Part shown: in pieces, positions 1 to 10,503 of the stretch
Position numbering within the stretch: position 1 is the stretch's first letter
Layout of the letters: every line of letters begins with the position of its first letter
The notes under the pieces: generated by a model
What the model saw: only the letters and a program-made list of their open reading frames with translations
Told to the model about the DNA's origin: nothing
Databases searched by the model: none
Position numbers and translations under genes: made by a program
From: Gammaproteobacteria bacterium
GTDB lineage: Bacteria > Pseudomonadota > Gammaproteobacteria > Steroidobacterales > Foliamicaceae
Direction of reading: 5' to 3'
Length of the DNA: 64,000 nt
Assembly: GCA_009845905.1 (NCBI GenBank)
Contig: VXYS01000009.1
Location: forward strand, 516,325-580,324

Positions 1-1
1 G

Positions 2-364
2 CTGGCCGATATCGAGCAGCGCTGCCGCGACGAGGCTGAACGGCTGGGCCACCAACTTGCCTGCCGCCAGAGCAACAGCGAGGGCGGGATGGTGGACTGG
101 CTGCAGCAGCACGCACCAGGCGCGCAATATCTGATCATCAATCCGGGCGCCTACGGCCACACAAGCATCGCGCTGCGCGACGCACTGCTGGGACTGGCGC
201 TGCCGTTCGTGGAAGTGCATCTGTCGAACGTGCACGCCCGCGAGGAGTTTCGCCGCTCGTCCATGCTCACGGACATCGCCGTCGGCTGCATCAGCGGCCT
301 CGGGGCGCAGGGTTACCTGCTCGCGATTCAGTTCGTCGCCGAGCAACTGCGGGACAGTCCGTAA
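2..364 (+). CDS. aroQ: 3-dehydroquinate dehydratase, type II (5' end missing)
   Basis: This is the C-terminal part of the type II dehydroquinase, which converts 3-dehydroquinate to 3-dehydroshikimate in the shikimate pathway. The frame is already open at the window edge, so roughly the first quarter of the protein lies outside. Visible family motifs are [17 protein letters not shown] (substrate loop) and [14 protein letters not shown] with the conserved histidines. The Gly in GAYGHTS stands where Thr is more usual, probably harmless. It lies 10 bases before accB, the classical gammaproteobacterial aroQ-accB-accC arrangement, and is likely cotranscribed with it. Confidence 0.93.
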   Translation: MADIEQRCRDEAERLGHQLACRQSNSEGGMVDWLQQHAPGAQYLIINPGAYGHTSIALRDALLGLALPFVEVHLSNVHAREEFRRSSMLTDIAVGCISGLGAQGYLLAIQFVAEQLRDSP

Positions 365-374
365 GGGGGTTCGG

Positions 375-827
375 ATGGACCTGAGGAAAATCAAGACGCT
401 GATTCAACTCCTGCAGGAGTCGGAACTGGCGGAGATCGAAATAAAGGACGGCGAGGAGTCGGTCCGTCTCAGCCGCGCCAGCACGGTCACGGCCGTTCCC
501 GCAGCTCCCGCCGTGACCGTGGCGGCTGCACCGCCAACCGCTCCGGAGCCGGCGCCAGCGGCGGAGCCGGCCCCACCGGCGCAGCCGGAAGGGGAGCAGG
601 TGACATCGCCGATGGTCGGCACGTTCTATTCGGCGCCGTCCCCCACCTCGCCGGCGTTCGTCAAGGTGGGCGACCGGGTCAACGCCGGCGACGTGCTGTG
701 CGTGATCGAGGCCATGAAGACGATGAACCACATCGAGAGCGAGTACTCGGGCGAAGTGGCCGCCGTCCTGGTGGAAAACTCGGAGCCGGTGGAGTTCGGC
801 CAGCCCCTTTTCGTTATCCGGACCTAG
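375..827 (+). CDS. accB: Biotin carboxyl carrier protein of acetyl-CoA carboxylase
   Basis: AccB carries the biotin that shuttles carboxyl groups between AccC and the carboxyltransferase in the first step of fatty acid synthesis. The 150-residue protein has the usual plan: an N-terminal helical segment (1-35), a Pro/Ala-rich flexible linker (about 40-75) and a C-terminal biotinyl domain. The biotin attachment motif is EAMKTMNHI with the modified Lys at residue 115; the residue after that Lys is Thr, where Met or Leu is commoner. The TSPMVGTFY motif marks the start of the biotinyl domain. It is followed after 33 bases by accC. Confidence 0.96.
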   Translation: MDLRKIKTLIQLLQESELAEIEIKDGEESVRLSRASTVTAVPAAPAVTVAAAPPTAPEPAPAAEPAPPAQPEGEQVTSPMVGTFYSAPSPTSPAFVKVGDRVNAGDVLCVIEAMKTMNHIESEYSGEVAAVLVENSEPVEFGQPLFVIRT

Positions 828-860
828 TGTCGTATTTCGCCACCCGTTCGGCGGTTCTCA

Positions 861-2231
<1,371 letters not shown>

Positions 2232-2238
2232 TTTTGCG

Positions 2239-2247
2239 TGCTATAGT
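2239..2247 (+). promoter_or_regulatory. Candidate extended -10 promoter for fis-purH-purD
   Basis: The sequence TGCTATAGT fits an extended -10 element (TGn followed by a 5/6 match to TATAAT). It lies just after the accC stop and about 65 bases before the fis start. No good -35 hexamer is visible, which is acceptable for an extended -10 promoter. This is inferred from sequence only. Confidence 0.4.
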
Positions 2248-2251
2248 TTCG

Positions 2252-2274
2252 GCCCGCTCTTCTTCGGGGCGGGT
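2252..2274 (+). other. GC-rich hairpin in the fis leader
   Basis: An 8-bp stem (2252-2259 with 2267-2274, two G-T pairs) closes a 7-base loop. It sits where the transcript from the candidate promoter at 2239-2247 would begin, so it would be a 5'-terminal stem-loop on the fis message. There is no T-run after it, so it is not a standard terminator of accC. A role in mRNA stability or in limiting Fis translation is only a guess. Confidence 0.35.
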
Positions 2275-2311
2275 TCGGGGCGACCATACAAACGCATGAG
2301 GGGGAGTTGGT

Positions 2312-2611
2312 TTGACCGCCAACCAGGGGGTAGACAAGGCGCGCCGCGCGGCGCATCTTTCCGGGCAGCCGGCCACTACAAACGGATCTCGCACGCTTCG
2401 GGAATTGACCGGCGAGGCGGTGCGCGACTATTGCCGCACGCTGGACGGCCACTGGCCTACGGGCCTCTACGACATGGTGGTTACCGAGGTTGAGTCGGCC
2501 CTGCTGGAAAGCGTAATGGACTATGCCGGCGGCAACCAGACCCGGGCCGCCCGGATGCTCGGAATCGACCGCGGCACGCTTCGCACCAAGCTGCGCCGCC
2601 ACAGTCTCTGA
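2312..2611 (+). CDS. fis: Fis-family DNA-binding protein
   Basis: Fis is a small nucleoid-associated DNA-bending protein and global regulator. This 99-residue protein ends in the diagnostic helix-turn-helix GGNQTRAARMLGIDRGTLRTKL, nearly the whole C-terminal signature of the family. The N-terminal 25 residues are not conserved. I chose the TTG at 2312 because a purine-rich GAGGGGGAG ribosome-binding site precedes it; there is no upstream ATG in frame. It stands directly before purH-purD as in pseudomonads, but the usual dusB partner upstream is missing. Probably cotranscribed with purH (41 bases away). Confidence 0.93.
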   Translation: MTANQGVDKARRAAHLSGQPATTNGSRTLRELTGEAVRDYCRTLDGHWPTGLYDMVVTEVESALLESVMDYAGGNQTRAARMLGIDRGTLRTKLRRHSL

Positions 2612-2652
2612 ACGCGGCCCCGCGGGGCCCGCAGCAAACCAGGAAAGGGGTA

Positions 2653-4194
2653 ATGCGGCCCAGGGCGCTGTTCAGCGTTTCGGACAAGACCGGCGCGAGC
2701 GATTTTGCGGCCCGACTTGCCGGCGCAGGATGGGACCTCGTGGCCTCCGGCGGTACCGCCAGGCTGTTGCGCGAGGCAGGCCTGAAGGTCGAGGAAGTCG
2801 CGACCGTAACCGGTTCTCCGGAAATGCTGGGCGGGCGCGTAAAGACCCTGCATCCGGCGATTCACGGGGCCTTGCTCTGCCGCCCGGAGCAGGACGCCGA
2901 GGACATCGCCCGGCATGGCATCCGGCCGATCTCGCTGGCGGTGATCAACCTGTATCCGTTTGTGGAAGCCGCGTCCCGTACCGACGCCGTACGTGCGGAG
3001 GTAATTGAGCAGATCGACGTGGGCGGCCCGGCCATGATCCGGGCGGCGGCCAAGAACCATGAGCGCGTCGGCGTGGTGGTGGACCCGTCGGACTACGATT
3101 CGCTTGCGTCGGAAATCGAAGCCGCCGGCAAGCTCGGCGAGGACACGCGCCGCCGCCTGGCGGTCAAGGCCTTCGACCACACGGCCCGCTACGATCGTGC
3201 GATTTGCGGCTGGCTGGAAGGCGCCGGCGGCGACCCCGGTGGGATGCTGCCGGAAAGATTGTCGCTGGAGTTGCTGAAGCAGGCCGACCTGCGCTATGGC
3301 GAGAACCCACATCAGCAGGCCGCCGTCTATGCGCCTTCAAGCGCGCCGGGCGCCGACGGGACGCGCCTGCTCGGCGGCAAACCCCTCTCCTACAACAACC
3401 TGGCCGATGCCGACCTGGCCCGGCAATGTGCGTCCGCCCTGCCCGATCATGCCTGCGCCATCATCAAGCACGCGACTCCCTGCGGGGTGGCGGTGAGCGG
3501 CAGTGCAAGCGAGGCCTATCAACGCGCGTTCGCGGCCGATCCCGAATCGGCATTCGGCGGCGTCATCGCCTTCAACTGCGCCGTGGACGAAGACGCCGCC
3601 GGGGCGGTGTCCGGGCAGTTCGCCGAAGTCGTGATCGCCCCGGAGTTTTCGCCCGGCGCCCTTGAAGCGTTGAAGAAGCGCGGGAATCTGCGCATCGTCG
3701 AGCAGGGCACGGCATCTTCCGGCCCGGACGGCGACCTGCCGGGCCTCAAGGTGCTGGACGGCGCCGTTCTGGCGCAGACCTTCGATAGCTCCGCAGCGGA
3801 GCGCCACGAAGTCGTAAGTCGGCGCGCGCCCACCGACGAAGAACTGCGCGACGCCGGGTTCGCCTGGACCGTGGCCCGCTTCGTGTCGTCCAACGCCGTG
3901 GTTTACGCGCGTGACGGACAGACGCTCGGTATCGGCGGAGGGCAGACCAGTCGCGTGATGAGCGCCCGCATCGCCGCCTGGCGGGCGGCGGACTGCGGCT
4001 TCAGCCTGAAGGGGGCGGCGATGGCGTCCGATGGATTTCTGCCGTTCGCCGATGGGCTCGAGGCGGCCGCCGACGAGGGAATCAGCGTCGTCATTCAACC
4101 GGGCGGTTCGATCCGGGACAAGGAAGTCATAGCCGCGGCCGATGAGCAAGGCGTGGCCATGCTGTTCACCGGCGTGCGCCACTTCCGCCACTGA
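2653..4194 (+). CDS. purH: Bifunctional AICAR transformylase / IMP cyclohydrolase
   Basis: PurH carries out the last two steps of IMP synthesis: formylation of AICAR and ring closure. The 513-residue protein has the N-terminal cyclohydrolase (MGS-like) domain with SDKTG and [16 protein letters not shown]. The C-terminal transformylase domain carries the catalytic segments RYGENPHQ and [11 protein letters not shown]. It is slightly shorter than the E. coli protein. Its stop codon shares one base with the purD start (TGATG), so the two are probably translationally coupled. Intact. Confidence 0.97.
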   Translation: MRPRALFSVSDKTGASDFAARLAGAGWDLVASGGTARLLREAGLKVEEVATVTGSPEMLGGRVKTLHPAIHGALLCRPEQDAEDIARHGIRPISLAVINLYPFVEAASRTDAVRAEVIEQIDVGGPAMIRAAAKNHERVGVVVDPSDYDSLASEIEAAGKLGEDTRRRLAVKAFDHTARYDRAICGWLEGAGGDPGGMLPERLSLELLKQADLRYGENPHQQAAVYAPSSAPGADGTRLLGGKPLSYNNLADADLARQCASALPDHACAIIKHATPCGVAVSGSASEAYQRAFAADPESAFGGVIAFNCAVDEDAAGAVSGQFAEVVIAPEFSPGALEALKKRGNLRIVEQGTASSGPDGDLPGLKVLDGAVLAQTFDSSAAERHEVVSRRAPTDEELRDAGFAWTVARFVSSNAVVYARDGQTLGIGGGQTSRVMSARIAAWRAADCGFSLKGAAMASDGFLPFADGLEAAADEGISVVIQPGGSIRDKEVIAAADEQGVAMLFTGVRHFRH

Positions 4195-5489
4195 TGAGAG
4201 TCCTGGTTACCGGCAGCGGCGGCCGCGAACACGCGCTGGCCTGGAAACTGGCGCAATCCGATCGCATCAGCGAAGTCCTGGTCGCACCCGGCAACGCCGG
4301 GACCGCCCGCGAGCCCGGCGTGCGCAACGTGCCGCTGGAGGCGGACGAAAACGCACGCCTGGTGGCGTTCGCCATTACCGAAGACGTGGAGCTGGTAATA
4401 CCCGGCCCGGAGGCGCCGCTGGTCGCGGGTCTGGTCGATCAGATGGAAAGAGCCGGGATGCCCTGCTTCGGCCCCACGGCGGCCGCGGCCCGGCTCGAGG
4501 GTTCGAAGGTGTTTTCCAAGGAGGTGCTGGATGCCGCCGGCGCGCCCACCGCCGGCTATCGGGAATTCAGTTCGCTGGAGCCAGCCCTGGACCATGTCGA
4601 CGAGCGGCCCGCGCCCATGGTGATCAAGGCCGACGGCCTCGCCGCCGGAAAGGGCGTGATTGTCGCTGAAACCCGCGATGAGGCCCGCGCCGCTTTGCGC
4701 GACATGCTCGAAAGCCGTGCGTTCGGTGAAGCCGGGCTGCGTGTGCTCGTGGAGGACTTTCTGGAGGGCGAAGAAGCCAGTTTCATCGCCCTGGTGGATG
4801 GCGAACATGTATTGCCGCTGGCGTCTTCGCAGGACCACAAGGCCCGCGACGACGGCGACCGCGGCCCGAACACGGGCGGCATGGGCGCCTACTCACCCGC
4901 GCCGGTGCTGGATCGGGACGTGGAAGCGCGGGTGATGAACGAGATCATGCACCCGGTGGTCCGGGCGATGCGGGACAACGGCACACCGTTCCGGGGCGTG
5001 CTTTATGCGGGCCTGATGATTTCTCCGGACCGCGCCCCGCGGGTGCTGGAATTCAACGTCCGCTTCGGCGACCCGGAATGCCAGCCGCTGATGATGCGCA
5101 TGCGCACGGACCTGCTCGACCTGATCGAGGCAACGCGCGAAGGACGGCTGGACGTGGTCCGTGTGAGCTGGGACCCGCGCAGCGCGCTGGGCGTGGTCAT
5201 GGCGTCCGGCGGCTACCCGGGCGGCTATGCGAAGGGCCACGTGATCACCGGCCTGGACACGGCGGACAACTCGTCCGTAAAGGTGTTTCACGCCGGCACG
5301 GCCATGCAGGACGACGAGGTCGTGACTGCCGGCGGCCGCGTGCTGTGCGTTACCGCGCTGGGCGACGCCCTGCCCGAAGCGCGCGACCGCGCCTACGATG
5401 CGGTGTCGGACATTTCCTTCGAAGGCGCCTTCCACCGCTCCGACATCGGCGCCCGCGCCCTGGCGCGCCTTCCCTCGGAAAGCGCATGA
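4194..5489 (+). CDS. purD: Phosphoribosylamine-glycine ligase (GAR synthetase)
   Basis: PurD joins glycine to phosphoribosylamine using ATP, an early purine synthesis step. The protein has 431 residues. [15 protein letters not shown] is the typical N-terminal nucleotide-fold motif. The ATP-grasp region follows, including [37 protein letters not shown] and the metal-binding stretch [14 protein letters not shown]. The start overlaps purH by one base and the stop overlaps the next gene by four (ATGA), so all three are probably one transcript. Confidence 0.97.
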   Translation: MRVLVTGSGGREHALAWKLAQSDRISEVLVAPGNAGTAREPGVRNVPLEADENARLVAFAITEDVELVIPGPEAPLVAGLVDQMERAGMPCFGPTAAAARLEGSKVFSKEVLDAAGAPTAGYREFSSLEPALDHVDERPAPMVIKADGLAAGKGVIVAETRDEARAALRDMLESRAFGEAGLRVLVEDFLEGEEASFIALVDGEHVLPLASSQDHKARDDGDRGPNTGGMGAYSPAPVLDRDVEARVMNEIMHPVVRAMRDNGTPFRGVLYAGLMISPDRAPRVLEFNVRFGDPECQPLMMRMRTDLLDLIEATREGRLDVVRVSWDPRSALGVVMASGGYPGGYAKGHVITGLDTADNSSVKVFHAGTAMQDDEVVTAGGRVLCVTALGDALPEARDRAYDAVSDISFEGAFHRSDIGARALARLPSESA

Positions 5490-6316
5490 CCTGGCGCATC
5501 GGCATCATCGGAACCGGCGCCGCGCCGACCGGGACCAACGTCCCGCCAGCGCCCATCCGGGAAATCGCCGCGGCCGGCTTCGCGCCCGAGCTGATTGAAC
5601 CGCGCCTGCGCACATTCCCGATGACGCCGTACGACCGCGGCCTGACGGCGCTGGCCTACCTCGATTGCGCCCTGGAGGCGGAGAAGGCCGGTTTTGACGC
5701 CGTGTTCATCAATACCGTGGGCGACTACGGCATCGACGAGATGAAGTCGGCAACCGGCATGGTGGTCGTAGGGGCCGGCGAAGCGACCATGGCCATGTGC
5801 GTGAACACCGGCCGCCGTTTCTCCATCGTCACGGTCTGGCCGCCGAAACTGAACTTCATTCAGCAGGAGCGGCTGAGCAGTTGCGGCATGCAGGACCGGT
5901 GTGCATCCATCCGCAACGTCCAGGAGGATCGTGAAGTAGAAGGGGTGGAACAGGCCGCTGCCACGACCGCGAGCCTCAAGGATCGGAACGGATCGCTGAA
6001 GAAACGCATCGTCGACGCCATCAACGCGGCGGTATCCGAAGACGGCGCCGATACGATCATGCTCGGCTGCACCTGCATGGCGCCCGTCGGACCCGACGTC
6101 GCGGCGCAGGTGAGTGTGCCCGTCTTCGAAGCAATGCGCACCGGCTACAAGACCGCCGAAGCGCTGCTCGCGCTCGGCGTGCGCCACAGCGACGCCGCCT
6201 ACCCCAAACCCAACCCCGACAACCTCAGCGCCGTGGGCGCCCTGGTCGCCGGCCAGGGCAACATGGACCTGGGCGGCGACTGCGAAGTCTGCGTGATCCC
6301 CGAAGACGAATCGTAG
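5486..6316 (+). CDS. Asp/Glu/hydantoin racemase superfamily protein
   Basis: A 276-residue protein of the Asp/Glu/hydantoin racemase fold, whose members isomerise or decarboxylate small acids using two facing cysteines. The second catalytic cysteine region is clear (MLGCTCMAPV, Cys195, with a second Cys at 197). The first site, expected in the FINTVGDYG segment, has Thr77 instead of Cys. A one-cysteine arrangement is known from arylmalonate decarboxylase in the same superfamily, so the reaction need not be racemisation. The ATG at 5486 overlaps the purD stop (ATGA), so it rides on the purine transcript, though no purine role is evident. Substrate unknown. Confidence 0.8.
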   Translation: MTWRIGIIGTGAAPTGTNVPPAPIREIAAAGFAPELIEPRLRTFPMTPYDRGLTALAYLDCALEAEKAGFDAVFINTVGDYGIDEMKSATGMVVVGAGEATMAMCVNTGRRFSIVTVWPPKLNFIQQERLSSCGMQDRCASIRNVQEDREVEGVEQAAATTASLKDRNGSLKKRIVDAINAAVSEDGADTIMLGCTCMAPVGPDVAAQVSVPVFEAMRTGYKTAEALLALGVRHSDAAYPKPNPDNLSAVGALVAGQGNMDLGGDCEVCVIPEDES

Positions 6317-6354
6317 ACGTCTTGACGGGCGATCAGACTCGCCATCCGGATCGG

Positions 6355-8820
6355 CTAGAAGTTGTACGACAGGCGGATGCCGTAGGTCCTCGGTATGGGG
6401 GCGGAGACACGGACTTCGTTCTTGTTGGGGCCCCGAATGAAGGTGAACAGGTCAACGCCCAGGGCGCCCTGTATGAATTCATCGTGGTCCAGCGCGTTCT
6501 GAATAAAGGCCTCAACCGAGAAACTCGTATTGCGGGCGCCGATACGGACATTCACGTTGTCGTAGGGTGAAGTTTTCGCGATGTTGGAAAAATCCGTGTA
6601 GCGGCTTCCCTGGTGGGCCCAGTCCACCCGGCCGTACCAGTCCCAGTCGCCCATCAGATTGTCGTCGTACTGGCCGGACACGGTCCAGGTGACCCGAGGC
6701 GCGCTGGGCAGTTCATTCCCCACCACACCGTCGAAGCTGCCGTACACCAGGTTGCAGTCGCCGCAAACGAAGGATTTGACCTCGGTGTCGTTAAGGCCGT
6801 ACGAGGCGGATAGCGTCAGGTTCTCGGTGGCCTGAAACCGGCCTTCGAACTCGATACCCCTGAGTTCCGCCGTGCCGTTATTGAGAACGACGTTGATCAG
6901 GTTCGCGACGCCGTCGGCAACCACGGGAATGCTGTTGCCGACCTGCCCGTTCAGCCATTCATCGTAGTACAGCGCCAGCGTGGTCCGGGCGCGGCCGTCC
7001 AGCCAGGTGGCTTTCCAGCCGATCTCGTAGTTGTCGAGTTTCTCCTCGAGAATGTTCAGGCCGGCCGTGGGCGCCACGGCCCTGAGTGCTTCCAGTACGG
7101 TCGGGCTTGCGCTGGCCAGCACCGCGTTGAAGCGACCCGGGCGAAAACCGCGCGAATACAGCACGTAAATGGTGGAGTTGTCGGCGTACTTGTAGTCCAG
7201 CGATATGCGCGGAGCGAAGCTCTTGAACGTCGCACTGAAAACCAGCGGGGATTCCGGCGGCAGCTGATTCACGCCGATCAGCGTGTTCTCGGAAATCTTG
7301 TCCCATTGGTAGCGGGCTTCGGCGCTCAGGGTCAACTTGGGCGTGATGTCGTAATAGGCGGCGCCGAACACGGCCGGTGTTTCGACCTCGCGTTCCACGA
7401 TGGCCGATACGAAGAACGGACCGACGATCAGGTTGCCGTAAACCGACTGCCCCGGGGAATACGCGTCAAAGTAATTGAAGCCCCCGACCCAGCGAAAGCG
7501 CCTGTCCTGAGGCGACGTAATGCGGAATTCCTGGCTCCAGTCCTCCTGCTCGTTCTGGATCGCCAGCGTCGTGTTCCAGTCGGGGCGGACATCGGTGCGG
7601 CCGAGCACGATACCGAACAGCGGATAGAACGGGTTGGCCCGCGAGCGGCCGTCCCGGTAATTCAGGTCGATGATGTTCTGGTTCTTGTCGGTATGGATTG
7701 CCGACAGCGAGGTGAACGAATAGCCGGACGAATGGTCGAAGTCGATGCGCAGGTTGGTCTGGAACGCCTCGCGCTTCAGCCCCGGTTCGCGGTGGAAATC
7801 GGGATCGAACACCAGCCAGTTGGGATTCGGATCGAACAGGGTTTTCTCGAGGATCGGATCGATGACCGTATCGGCGGAAAAGACCGCGGGGTCCAGTTCG
7901 CCCATGCTGGGCAGTTCGCCGCAAACATAGCCGAATGCGGCGCGCGAACCTTCCTGCACGCCCGGGCGAAGCGGCGCGCTCAACGGATCGCAGCTGCCGT
8001 CGATATTGCCGCGCCCGTTGTATTGATCCTGCTTGAGCGCGAACTGTGTGGCGGACCAGTCTTCGTCCACGAAGAAATTGACGAACAGCTTGGCCTTCAG
8101 CGAGTCGGTGGGCGTGAAGACGATCGAGGTGGAAATGGAATTGGTCGTGCGTTCGCCCAATTCGTCCGAGGGGTCGGCATAGTTGTCGATGTATCCTCCC
8201 TGACGCCAGTGCCGGCCGCTGACCCGCATGGACAGCTTGTCCTCGACGAGGGGGCCCTCGAACATGATGTGTTGTTCGTTGGACCCGAAGCTTGAAAAAT
8301 CGGTGGAGATTCGGCCGCCGAATTCATCGCCCGGCTCCTTCATGACGAAGTTCAGCGCGCCGACGAACGTGGACCGGCCGAAATAGGCGCTTTGGGGGCC
8401 TTTCAGGATCTCCACGCGCTCGGTGTCGACGATGCTGGGCGAGTAGCCGCCCACTACCGGGGCGCCGTCGATGAACAGCAGGCCGCCGGCGTTCACGCCC
8501 ACGTTGATGTTCAGATACAGGCCGCGGAACACCAGGGCATTGGACGAACGGTCATTACGCCCCGAACCACCCTGCTGGTTGGTAAAGCTGAAGCTGGGCG
8601 TATACAACTGTATGTCGTTCAACTCCGCCATGTCGATGGCTTCCAGTTCCTCGGCGGAGAAGGCGGTAATGGCGAGCGGCACTTCCATCAGGTTCTCTTC
8701 GACCTTTCGGGCCGTCACCACGATTTCTTCCAGCGCCAGTTCCTGCGCGCCTGCCGGTGTGCCCGAAAGCACGAACATCGGGATCGCCGCAGCGATGGCC
8801 GCAAACGGAATACGTCTCAT
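6355..8820 (-). CDS. TonB-dependent outer-membrane receptor
   Basis: An 821-residue TonB-dependent receptor for active uptake of a bulky ligand across the outer membrane. A signal peptide (about 1-25, ending AGA-QE) is followed by the TonB-box-like EEIVVTARK. A plug domain comes next (roughly 40-165, with NALVFRGLYLN and VEILKGPQSAYFGRSTF), then a beta-barrel ending in aromatic F as usual. There is no N-terminal signalling (STN) domain. A good ribosome-binding site (GGAGGGG) precedes the ATG. It is transcribed away from the amine oxidase gene at 8957. The ligand cannot be told from sequence. Confidence 0.93.
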   Translation of the reverse strand: MRRIPFAAIAAAIPMFVLSGTPAGAQELALEEIVVTARKVEENLMEVPLAITAFSAEELEAIDMAELNDIQLYTPSFSFTNQQGGSGRNDRSSNALVFRGLYLNINVGVNAGGLLFIDGAPVVGGYSPSIVDTERVEILKGPQSAYFGRSTFVGALNFVMKEPGDEFGGRISTDFSSFGSNEQHIMFEGPLVEDKLSMRVSGRHWRQGGYIDNYADPSDELGERTTNSISTSIVFTPTDSLKAKLFVNFFVDEDWSATQFALKQDQYNGRGNIDGSCDPLSAPLRPGVQEGSRAAFGYVCGELPSMGELDPAVFSADTVIDPILEKTLFDPNPNWLVFDPDFHREPGLKREAFQTNLRIDFDHSSGYSFTSLSAIHTDKNQNIIDLNYRDGRSRANPFYPLFGIVLGRTDVRPDWNTTLAIQNEQEDWSQEFRITSPQDRRFRWVGGFNYFDAYSPGQSVYGNLIVGPFFVSAIVEREVETPAVFGAAYYDITPKLTLSAEARYQWDKISENTLIGVNQLPPESPLVFSATFKSFAPRISLDYKYADNSTIYVLYSRGFRPGRFNAVLASASPTVLEALRAVAPTAGLNILEEKLDNYEIGWKATWLDGRARTTLALYYDEWLNGQVGNSIPVVADGVANLINVVLNNGTAELRGIEFEGRFQATENLTLSASYGLNDTEVKSFVCGDCNLVYGSFDGVVGNELPSAPRVTWTVSGQYDDNLMGDWDWYGRVDWAHQGSRYTDFSNIAKTSPYDNVNVRIGARNTSFSVEAFIQNALDHDEFIQGALGVDLFTFIRGPNKNEVRVSAPIPRTYGIRLSYNF

Positions 8821-8956
8821 CTTCAGTCCCCTCCATACAGTGCAGCCCTGACAAGAGCCGCAAGCAAAGGCTTCATGGCGAAGCCAGATATAGCGCGGAA
8901 AGCATAACCGACGCCACTCTGCACGAAAAAGCGAGGTGCTACCCTAGCCAACGAAG

Positions 8957-10444
8957 ATGAGTGCCAGACCGTCGAAGAATCCGATCACCCGGCGCACGTT
9001 CAATTCGGCGGTCGCCCTGGCGTCGATGGCCGTCGCCGCCCCTTTCGTCCACACCCGCCGCGCCAGGGCCCGGGAATCGGCCGATGTCATCGTCATTGGA
9101 GCCGGCCTGTCCGGTCTGAACGCGGCCTGGATACTCAGCGAGGCCGGCGCTGACGTTCTGGTGCTCGAAGGAAGCAATCGGATTGGCGGCCGCGTATGGT
9201 CGGCCGACGAAAAATGGGTAACGAACGCGGGCGAGGTGCCGATCGAGCTTGGGGCCTCGCAAGTGGGTCCTTCATATGCCCGCGTCCTTTACGCGATCGA
9301 TCGTCTCAAGCTCCCGACGCTGGACGAGGACCGGACGGTGTTGCCGTTCGCCTATCACCTGGACGGCACGCTGATCAAGGGGTCGGAATGGCCCGACTCT
9401 CCGCACAACAGGACGGTCGGCGACGAGCGCGAAGTCCCCGCCGTTCAGTTCGCCGCGGCCATGCTGGCCCGGCTCAATCCGCTGAACGAACTGGACGACT
9501 GGCTGGACCCGCGATTCAGCGACCATGACGTGTCCATTCATGACCTGCTTGCGCGCCACGGCGTGTCGGAAGGCGGCATCCGGCTGGCCGGGCACCAGTC
9601 AGACCTTCACGGCGTTTCCGCGCTGCGCCTGTTCCAGGAGCAGACCCGGGGTTCGTTCGAGCAGCGGTTCGGTGGCGCGCTCGGCGAGGACGGCCAACCC
9701 CTTGAACACTGGCCGAAGAACCTTGCCGGCGGGACCGTCGCCCTCCCTTTGGCCATGGCCGGACAGTTGCCGCGGGAAGTGCGTCTGGGGCAGCAGGTCA
9801 CGGCGATCGAAGTCGAGCCGGACGCCGTGGACGTGCGCACGCTGGACGGCGGCCGGTACCGCGCCAGGTTCGCCGTTGCCGCAACGCCGTTCACGGTGTT
9901 GCGGGATGTTTCCATCTGGCCCCGCCCGCCCGAACCGCAGTTCGAGGCCATCAGGCGGCTCAACTACGCGGAAACCACACGCGCGTTCTGCCGGATCAGG
10001 GAACCCTTCTGGCAGGAGGACGGCTACGAGCCTTCGCTGTTTTCCGACGGGGCCGTGCGGATGTTCTGGACGATCGACAATCACAGGGGCGAAGGAGAGT
10101 ACCGGGGCATGTTCGTGCTGACCAACGCCGCGGGCAAGCAGGTCGCCGCGCGCCCGCCGGAGAGCGCCGTTCGCTTCCTGATCGAAGAGATGGAACGGAT
10201 CCGGCCCGCATCGCGCGGCCGGATCGAGATCCTTCGCTACCACTCCTGGGAACGCCAGCCGCTGCAACGCGGCTGCAGCCCGATGTTCGCCCCCGGGCAG
10301 GTCACGGCGTTCGCGAACGAGATGATCCTGCCGCACGGCCGCCTGCACTTCGCCGGCGAACATACCCGGCGGCTGGATTACGGAATGGAAGCGGCCATGG
10401 AAGCGGGAGAACGGGCGGCCCTCGAGATCCTCGATCGGATATAG
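8957..10444 (+). CDS. Tat-exported flavin amine oxidase family protein
   Basis: A 495-residue FAD-dependent oxidoreductase of the flavin monoamine oxidase type. The N terminus carries a twin-arginine signal (TRRTF, then a hydrophobic stretch to about residue 38), so the enzyme is predicted to fold with FAD and be exported to the periplasm. The dinucleotide-binding motif VIVIGAGLSGLNAAW follows, then GGRVW. The C-terminal FAD motif is LHFAGEHTRRLDYGMEAAMEAG. The substrate is probably an amine, but the family also contains desaturases and other oxidases. It is followed after 59 bases by a TonB-dependent receptor, suggesting uptake and oxidation of the same compound. Confidence 0.87.
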   Translation: MSARPSKNPITRRTFNSAVALASMAVAAPFVHTRRARARESADVIVIGAGLSGLNAAWILSEAGADVLVLEGSNRIGGRVWSADEKWVTNAGEVPIELGASQVGPSYARVLYAIDRLKLPTLDEDRTVLPFAYHLDGTLIKGSEWPDSPHNRTVGDEREVPAVQFAAAMLARLNPLNELDDWLDPRFSDHDVSIHDLLARHGVSEGGIRLAGHQSDLHGVSALRLFQEQTRGSFEQRFGGALGEDGQPLEHWPKNLAGGTVALPLAMAGQLPREVRLGQQVTAIEVEPDAVDVRTLDGGRYRARFAVAATPFTVLRDVSIWPRPPEPQFEAIRRLNYAETTRAFCRIREPFWQEDGYEPSLFSDGAVRMFWTIDNHRGEGEYRGMFVLTNAAGKQVAARPPESAVRFLIEEMERIRPASRGRIEILRYHSWERQPLQRGCSPMFAPGQVTAFANEMILPHGRLHFAGEHTRRLDYGMEAAMEAGERAALEILDRI

Positions 10445-10503
10445 AGCGGTATCCGGCACGCTTGTTGCCGGATAATTGGCGTCATGAATGCGGGGGGCCA
10501 GGC

